Source: Microdochium bolleyi (lineage: Eukaryota; Ascomycota; Sordariomycetes; Xylariales; Microdochiaceae). Taken from it: DNA of 64,000 nt. Each line of letters opens with the position of its first letter. Position 1 is the first letter of the stretch. Position numbers and translations under genes: made by a program. The notes under the pieces were generated by a model. That model did no database searches, was not told the DNA's origin, and worked only from the letters and a program-made list of their open reading frames with translations. Of the stretch, positions 59,532-64,000 are shown piece after piece. The DNA is taken from contig KQ964250.1 in the NCBI GenBank assembly GCA_001566295.1, forward strand, positions 868,001 to 932,000, read 5' to 3'.

Positions 59532-62500
59532 ATGGCTGGCTCAAAGCGGATGGAGTGGTTCGATATCGAAGATGACGAGTTCGACGACCTTGCAAATGCC
59601 TCGCCCTTCTTCACGCAGCCAACCCAGCCTGTGGACCGGGCTGGAGCTGCTCATACGACACAGCCTACACAGATCGTGAACAAGGCGGCTCATGTCACGC
59701 AGCCGACACAAATCATGGGCAAGGCAGACCACATAACCCAGCCGACGCAAGTCTTAGACCGCAAAGTCCTCCGCGAGTCCTCCCCCATCGTGCCGAGCTC
59801 CCCTAGTGTGGTAGAGGTTCCGGCATCCTCGCCGTTCCAGCCCAAGATGGCACCGAACAATGGTCTTGCAACAAACCAACACCCCGCCGCCTCAGGAAGG
59901 ATATCGTCTCTGATGGCACCAGCCGGGACGGCTTTCAGGGCTCCTACTGCGCCAACCCCTGGGCCAACAGCCTCGAAAAACCGGCAGTATATCGATCTCT
60001 CCGAAGACGACTTAGCGCAAGGCTACAAGCACCAGGACAGCTCCGACGACGAGGTGACGCCGATGCGGGGAGACATTCGTCCCTCCTTTGTGAAGCGGGA
60101 TGTGGGTGTTGCGCAGTCGACAGCCGCAAGACCGGCTGCGGCCAAACCACCTCCGAAGGACATTTCGCTAAATGATATTCCTAACCTGAGATTACGGTAT
60201 CTGACCAAGGAGGTCTTCAGAGCCGTTCACAAGGCTCGTCCAAACATCACCATTCAGGCATGCAAGGATGCGGTGCAGAAGGGTGGCTGGCAAGTCAATG
60301 CGGCAGTCCAATCCATTCTCGGGTCGACTACATCGAAACCGGCAGCAGTCTCGAGGAACAATAGCCAAACGACCATTGACGAAGACAGCCAACCAACCAG
60401 CACAAAGTCTTCCTTCCAGTCAACCATCTCGCAGTTTGCATATGGCAACAAGCCTAGCTCAGGCACCTCGACTCCTACAGAACCAAGCACGTCAGCTCCA
60501 CCACGTCGCCGCCTCATCCAGGGACGCAAACAACGCTCACCATCGCCCACGAAAGTCTTCTCTGTATCGTCCTCAGCAACATCGCCTCCAACGAGCCCAG
60601 ATCAAGCTGCAGCTGATACACCAAAGGAACGTGCTAAACCTGCCGCATCCAAACGTCGACTGATGCGTGGAGTCAAGTCCAAGGACCAATCTGCGACAGT
60701 TGTCACCGTCGACTCAGATTCGGAAATGCCTCTTGCTAAGGTCACCCTGCCCTCACGCAAACGCAAAGCTGAGCGGGAAGCTCCAGCGCTATCTGAGGAT
60801 GAGCTCTCCAGAGACGTTGTCGACTCTGATGGTGACAGCGACGTCGTTGTTATCAACCCCAATGAGCAGAAAGTGCTGGATTACCTCAACTCGTGCTCGG
60901 CAGAAGAGCTTGGTCGCATGACCGGTCTGCCTGTTGACGCCAAACTCATGGTCGACGCTGCGCCATTCAAGAACCTCGCTGCGGCCGAGAGGGTCTCACG
61001 CAACGACAAGTCCAAATCTGGCAGATTAAAGGCTGCTCGTACAGAGATCGGCTCGCTCATCGTCGAGAAACTTTCTTTGTGGTTTGAGGCTTTCGAGGCC
61101 GCTGCCGTCGTGATTAAGAAATGCGAGGACCGTGGTGCTCAGATCCAAGCCGCAATGGCACACTGGCCCATGGACAGGAATGGTCGGCCGCGGGCTTCTC
61201 CGGGAGTCAACGGGGAGGAGTGTTCCTCTGCTCTGGTGAGCCAGATGCCAGTCCCTACTCAGCCTGCTCTCATGGATGCGGACGTGGTCACGCTCAAGTC
61301 CTACCAGCTTCTCGGACTGAACTGGATGGACCTGATTCATCGCAACGGGTTCAGTGGCATCCTGGCCGATGACATGGGTCTCGGCAAGACTTGCCAGGTT
61401 ATTTCCTTCATCTCGCATCTTGTAGGAACCTTTGACGAAGATAGTGGACAGACTCGGCCGTGGCCGAACTTGATCGTCGTCCCGCCCAGTACTTACGAGA
61501 ACTGGATTACCGAATTCGGCCGCTTCGCGCCAGACATTAGCCTCTTCCTTTACTCCGGCACAGAGCGCCGAGATACCGACCCCGAGGATGTTCAGGACTA
61601 CCATGTAGTGCTTACGACTTACACCCAGATCGAGCGAAAGGCTGAAGATCTGCACTGGCTGCAAGGTCTGGAGCCATATGCCGCGATATACGACGAGGGC
61701 CACAAGCTGAAGAACCCCAACACCAACGTCTACAAGCAGCTGAAGAGAGTGCCAACCGAGTGGCGGCTCATTCTCAGCGGCACGCCGGTGCAGAACAACC
61801 TGAAGGAGCTCTTGTCGATTTTGAGCTTTGTCGAGCCGACCCTGTTCACGGAGAACGACTTTGGCCGTCTCAAGACCATCTTCGACGCAAAAGTGATGAA
61901 CAAAGACGTGCACAACTTTGCCGCTCTTGCTAAGGAGCGAGTCGGCAACGCCCGGACGATCATGGCACCGTTCATTCTGCAGCGTCGCAAGGCCGACGTA
62001 TTGGAGCTGGCGCAGAAGTCGGAGCGCAACGAGATCGTCGGCATGCACCCCGTACAGCGACAAGTGTACGACGAGATCAAGGGCAGATATCTCATCCCCA
62101 AGGGCACCGCGAAGAAGTCTGCTATCAAAGATAGCAACCCTTGGATGCAGCTTCGCAAGGCAGCCATCCATCACCAGCTCTTCAGAACACACTTTACTGA
62201 CGAGCGTGTGGCTGAGATGGTGGATATCTTGTGGAAGAAATGCACCGAAGACGAACTGTGCATCCAGAGCAAAGCCGAACGCCACAAGAAGCTTCTGCTC
62301 GAAGACTTTTTGTCCAAGTCTGATTTCCAGCTGCATCTATGGTGCAAGGACTTCCCGAAATACATCGGCAAGTTTGATGTCGCCGATCGGTCGTGGGAGG
62401 ACAGCCCTAAGGTTGCGAAGCTGCTCGAGCTCGTGCGCGGCTATATCAAGACGGGCGACCGTGCCCTTGTCTTCAGCCGCTTCGAAATGGTCATGGATAT

Positions 62501-62963
62501 CTTGCGCGAGACGCTACACGGCTGCGATATCCCATACTGTGATCTCTCCGGTCGCACCTTGACTTCAGATCGCTTCCCCGAGATTCAAAAGTTCAACGAC
62601 AACCCGGACATCCCCGTGTTCCTGCTGACTACGGGCGCAGGCGGCACGGGCTTGAATCTGACGGCCGCCAACAAGATCATCTTGTTCGACCAGTCGGATA
62701 ATCCGCAGGAAGACGTACAGGCCTCGAACCGTGCGCACCGCATTGGCCAGACGCGCGACGTGGAGGTCATCCGCATCATCACCGAGAACACGGTGGAGGG
62801 TCTCGTGTACAACTCTTGCGTCAAGAAGCTTATGCTCGCGGCGTGTGTCGAGGGCGAAGACGGCGGCGACGACGAGGACGGCGAGTCTATCGAGGAGCAG
62901 TGCCGCAAGCTCATGCTGCTCGAGAGCGCAGCTGAAGGGGAGGTACGGTCCACACAGCTATAA
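59532..62963 (+). CDS. FUN30: Fun30/SMARCAD1-type SNF2 chromatin remodeller
   Basis: ATP-dependent nucleosome remodeller of the Fun30/SMARCAD1/Fft group, linked in other organisms to silencing and DNA-end resection. A single exon of 1143 aa from ATG 59532; the frame is open upstream but only with a non-ATG codon. The N-terminus has four TQPTQ units (28-73). Ser/Thr-Pro-rich disordered sequence follows, then a CUE-like ubiquitin-binding region at about 215-265 (LRYLTKEVFRAVHKARPN). The SNF2 ATPase has LKSYQLLGLNWM, Walker A DMGLGKT (614-620), the Fun30-type DEGH box (721-724), ILSGTPVQNN and the C-terminal helicase motif DQSDNPQEDVQASNRAHRIGQ. DEGH rather than DEAH, and the CUE region, separate it from Snf2, Iswi and Ino80. 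The enzyme core appears complete. Confidence 0.95.
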   Translation: MAGSKRMEWFDIEDDEFDDLANASPFFTQPTQPVDRAGAAHTTQPTQIVNKAAHVTQPTQIMGKADHITQPTQVLDRKVLRESSPIVPSSPSVVEVPASSPFQPKMAPNNGLATNQHPAASGRISSLMAPAGTAFRAPTAPTPGPTASKNRQYIDLSEDDLAQGYKHQDSSDDEVTPMRGDIRPSFVKRDVGVAQSTAARPAAAKPPPKDISLNDIPNLRLRYLTKEVFRAVHKARPNITIQACKDAVQKGGWQVNAAVQSILGSTTSKPAAVSRNNSQTTIDEDSQPTSTKSSFQSTISQFAYGNKPSSGTSTPTEPSTSAPPRRRLIQGRKQRSPSPTKVFSVSSSATSPPTSPDQAAADTPKERAKPAASKRRLMRGVKSKDQSATVVTVDSDSEMPLAKVTLPSRKRKAEREAPALSEDELSRDVVDSDGDSDVVVINPNEQKVLDYLNSCSAEELGRMTGLPVDAKLMVDAAPFKNLAAAERVSRNDKSKSGRLKAARTEIGSLIVEKLSLWFEAFEAAAVVIKKCEDRGAQIQAAMAHWPMDRNGRPRASPGVNGEECSSALVSQMPVPTQPALMDADVVTLKSYQLLGLNWMDLIHRNGFSGILADDMGLGKTCQVISFISHLVGTFDEDSGQTRPWPNLIVVPPSTYENWITEFGRFAPDISLFLYSGTERRDTDPEDVQDYHVVLTTYTQIERKAEDLHWLQGLEPYAAIYDEGHKLKNPNTNVYKQLKRVPTEWRLILSGTPVQNNLKELLSILSFVEPTLFTENDFGRLKTIFDAKVMNKDVHNFAALAKERVGNARTIMAPFILQRRKADVLELAQKSERNEIVGMHPVQRQVYDEIKGRYLIPKGTAKKSAIKDSNPWMQLRKAAIHHQLFRTHFTDERVAEMVDILWKKCTEDELCIQSKAERHKKLLLEDFLSKSDFQLHLWCKDFPKYIGKFDVADRSWEDSPKVAKLLELVRGYIKTGDRALVFSRFEMVMDILRETLHGCDIPYCDLSGRTLTSDRFPEIQKFNDNPDIPVFLLTTGAGGTGLNLTAANKIILFDQSDNPQEDVQASNRAHRIGQTRDVEVIRIITENTVEGLVYNSCVKKLMLAACVEGEDGGDDEDGESIEEQCRKLMLLESAAEGEVRSTQL
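59613..59750 (+). repeat. Tandem TQPTQ repeat array within the FUN30 coding region
   Basis: Four TQPTQ units at residues 28-32, 43-47, 56-60 and 69-73, spaced 13-15 residues. The last three share a TQPTQ-(I/V)-x core and related flanks. They give eight TQ dipeptides in 46 residues. Confidence 0.85.
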
Positions 62964-64000
62964 AGGTGCTCACGAAAGCCGCCTTCTTGTGACGCTCTTT
63001 ACGATCTGATGATGATGGAAAGTCGTGTAAAGGCAGCATCTTCATTGGACTTGTTTCCTGGTGTTCCCGGCGTTTGTCTGCACCCTGGCGTGGCGGCTTG
63101 TATATTCCCATCGTCTGCACTGCGCTCTCTAGGCGAGGCTTTCATTGTTGTTTTGTTTTACCTTTTTGTATGGGCGTTCCGTTCTGGATGTTGAAAGCAA
63201 GGCTCATTGGAGGGAAATGTCATTGGTCTCTCTTTAAAGGCTGGTCGCAAGCAGAAGACCTGAGATTGATCGTGTGGAGTTTCTGAGTTGTCTACCTGGA
63301 AATGAGCAACTGCGTAGACGCTTTTTCCGCATAAAAGGGGCACTTGAGCATGGTCCCGCATAGCACACGAAGCAAGAAGCTCGACTCAGTATGCGTTTTT
63401 TTAATCATGAATAGACAGGGCGAACTAGAGTAGAATAGACTACCGACCTCGAGACAGGCGTGTAAGCATTTCTGTGTAGAACATTGACCTGTTATGTTGA
63501 ACGGCCGTGATATGCCTTGAGGCGTTCGCCGTGACGAATGAAACGACTGTTGGCCGATTCGGCTACATGATGTCGCCCTACACGCAGACATACTGTCTCT
63601 AAGGTCTCATTGCTGACATTTTGATTCGCCGATGCCGCCGCGGTAAATAGTGAACCTGTCCCTCTCTACAAACCTTGTTCGAGGCTCCATCTTCCCATGC
63701 AGCATCAGCATCAGCGACAGTCGTGCAAGCCCCGAACAGCCCACCGACGATTTCACGTTACCACCAGGCTACGGAGCATCCGTTGGATCCCTGGACCGCG
63801 ATCGATAGAGTTAGTGACATGTATCCTTCTTTTCCTTTCTCCAAGACCACAAGCAAAGATAGGATGTGAGTGCTGCCCGGGGGAAACCAAGGAGAGCCTG
63901 GACGAACTTGAGAGAAGAAAAATAGCTGACGGGAGACAAGGAAGAAAGAAGAAGAACAAAAAGGAAACCCTGAGAGAACGTACCAGTCCGTGACAAGCCC
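62964..64000. other. Right-end intergenic region
   Basis: About 1 kb after the FUN30 stop. Short frames only, none recognisable. Any neighbouring gene lies outside the window. Confidence 0.5.

Noticed and set aside
61026..62336. 436-codon antisense frame opposite FUN30
   Set aside because: It lies fully inside a conserved SNF2 ATPase on the other strand; long antisense frames follow from codon bias in GC-rich fungal genes.

Overview
This window is nuclear DNA of a filamentous ascomycete (Pezizomycotina, most likely Sordariomycetes). The evidence is short introns (mostly 55-90 bp) with GTAAGT or GTATGT donors and CTAAC or CTGAC branch sites, the fungal form of every recognised protein, and intergenic gaps of 0.4-7 kb. 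The strain or species cannot be named from the sequence. There are no operons, CRISPR arrays, viral genes, transposase or reverse-transcriptase ORFs, and I found no tRNA or rRNA gene.

Layout, left to right: LSD1-type histone demethylase (+), tail to tail with the F1 ATP synthase gamma subunit (-). The gamma subunit is head to head with DNA topoisomerase I (+). Then come a CRH-type GH16 cell-wall transglycosylase (+), a PLP aminotransferase with a mitochondrial-looking leader (+) and a CYP52-like cytochrome P450 (+). The P450 is tail to tail with a GH20 beta-N-acetylhexosaminidase (-), followed by an aldehyde dehydrogenase (-) head to head with the Nab2-type poly(A) RNA-binding protein (+). 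Next are protoporphyrinogen oxidase (+), a low-complexity basic protein (+, tentative) and a full-length ABCB transporter (-). Glucose-6-phosphate dehydrogenase (-) is head to head with ribosomal protein eL33 (+). A gene-poor stretch of about 7 kb follows, then a DUF2406 protein (+), the V-ATPase assembly factor Vma21 (-), and a Fun30/SMARCAD1-type chromatin remodeller (+) whose upstream region faces that of Vma21.

Most genes are conserved housekeeping genes: chromatin and DNA topology (LSD1, TOP1, FUN30), energy and redox metabolism (ATP3, ZWF1, HEM14, ALDH), RNA and translation (NAB2, RPL33), vacuolar ATPase assembly (VMA21). The more accessory functions are cell-wall remodelling and chitin turnover (GH16, GH20), fatty-acid or alkane oxidation (P450) and drug or metabolite export (ABC). 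Nothing shows that they act as one pathway or as a secondary-metabolite cluster.

Exon structures were built by hand. Each join keeps the frame and restores known family sequence, and I treat most of them as reliable. I found no convincing new biological system. The best second-look items are a lysine-rich insert of about 56 residues inside the first nucleotide-binding domain of the ABC transporter, a four-copy TQPTQ array in the Fun30 protein, 10-bp and 21-bp micro-exons, a possible two-start aldehyde dehydrogenase, a start/stop-overlapping uORF on LSD1, and a 12-bp palindrome that recurs in intergenic DNA.
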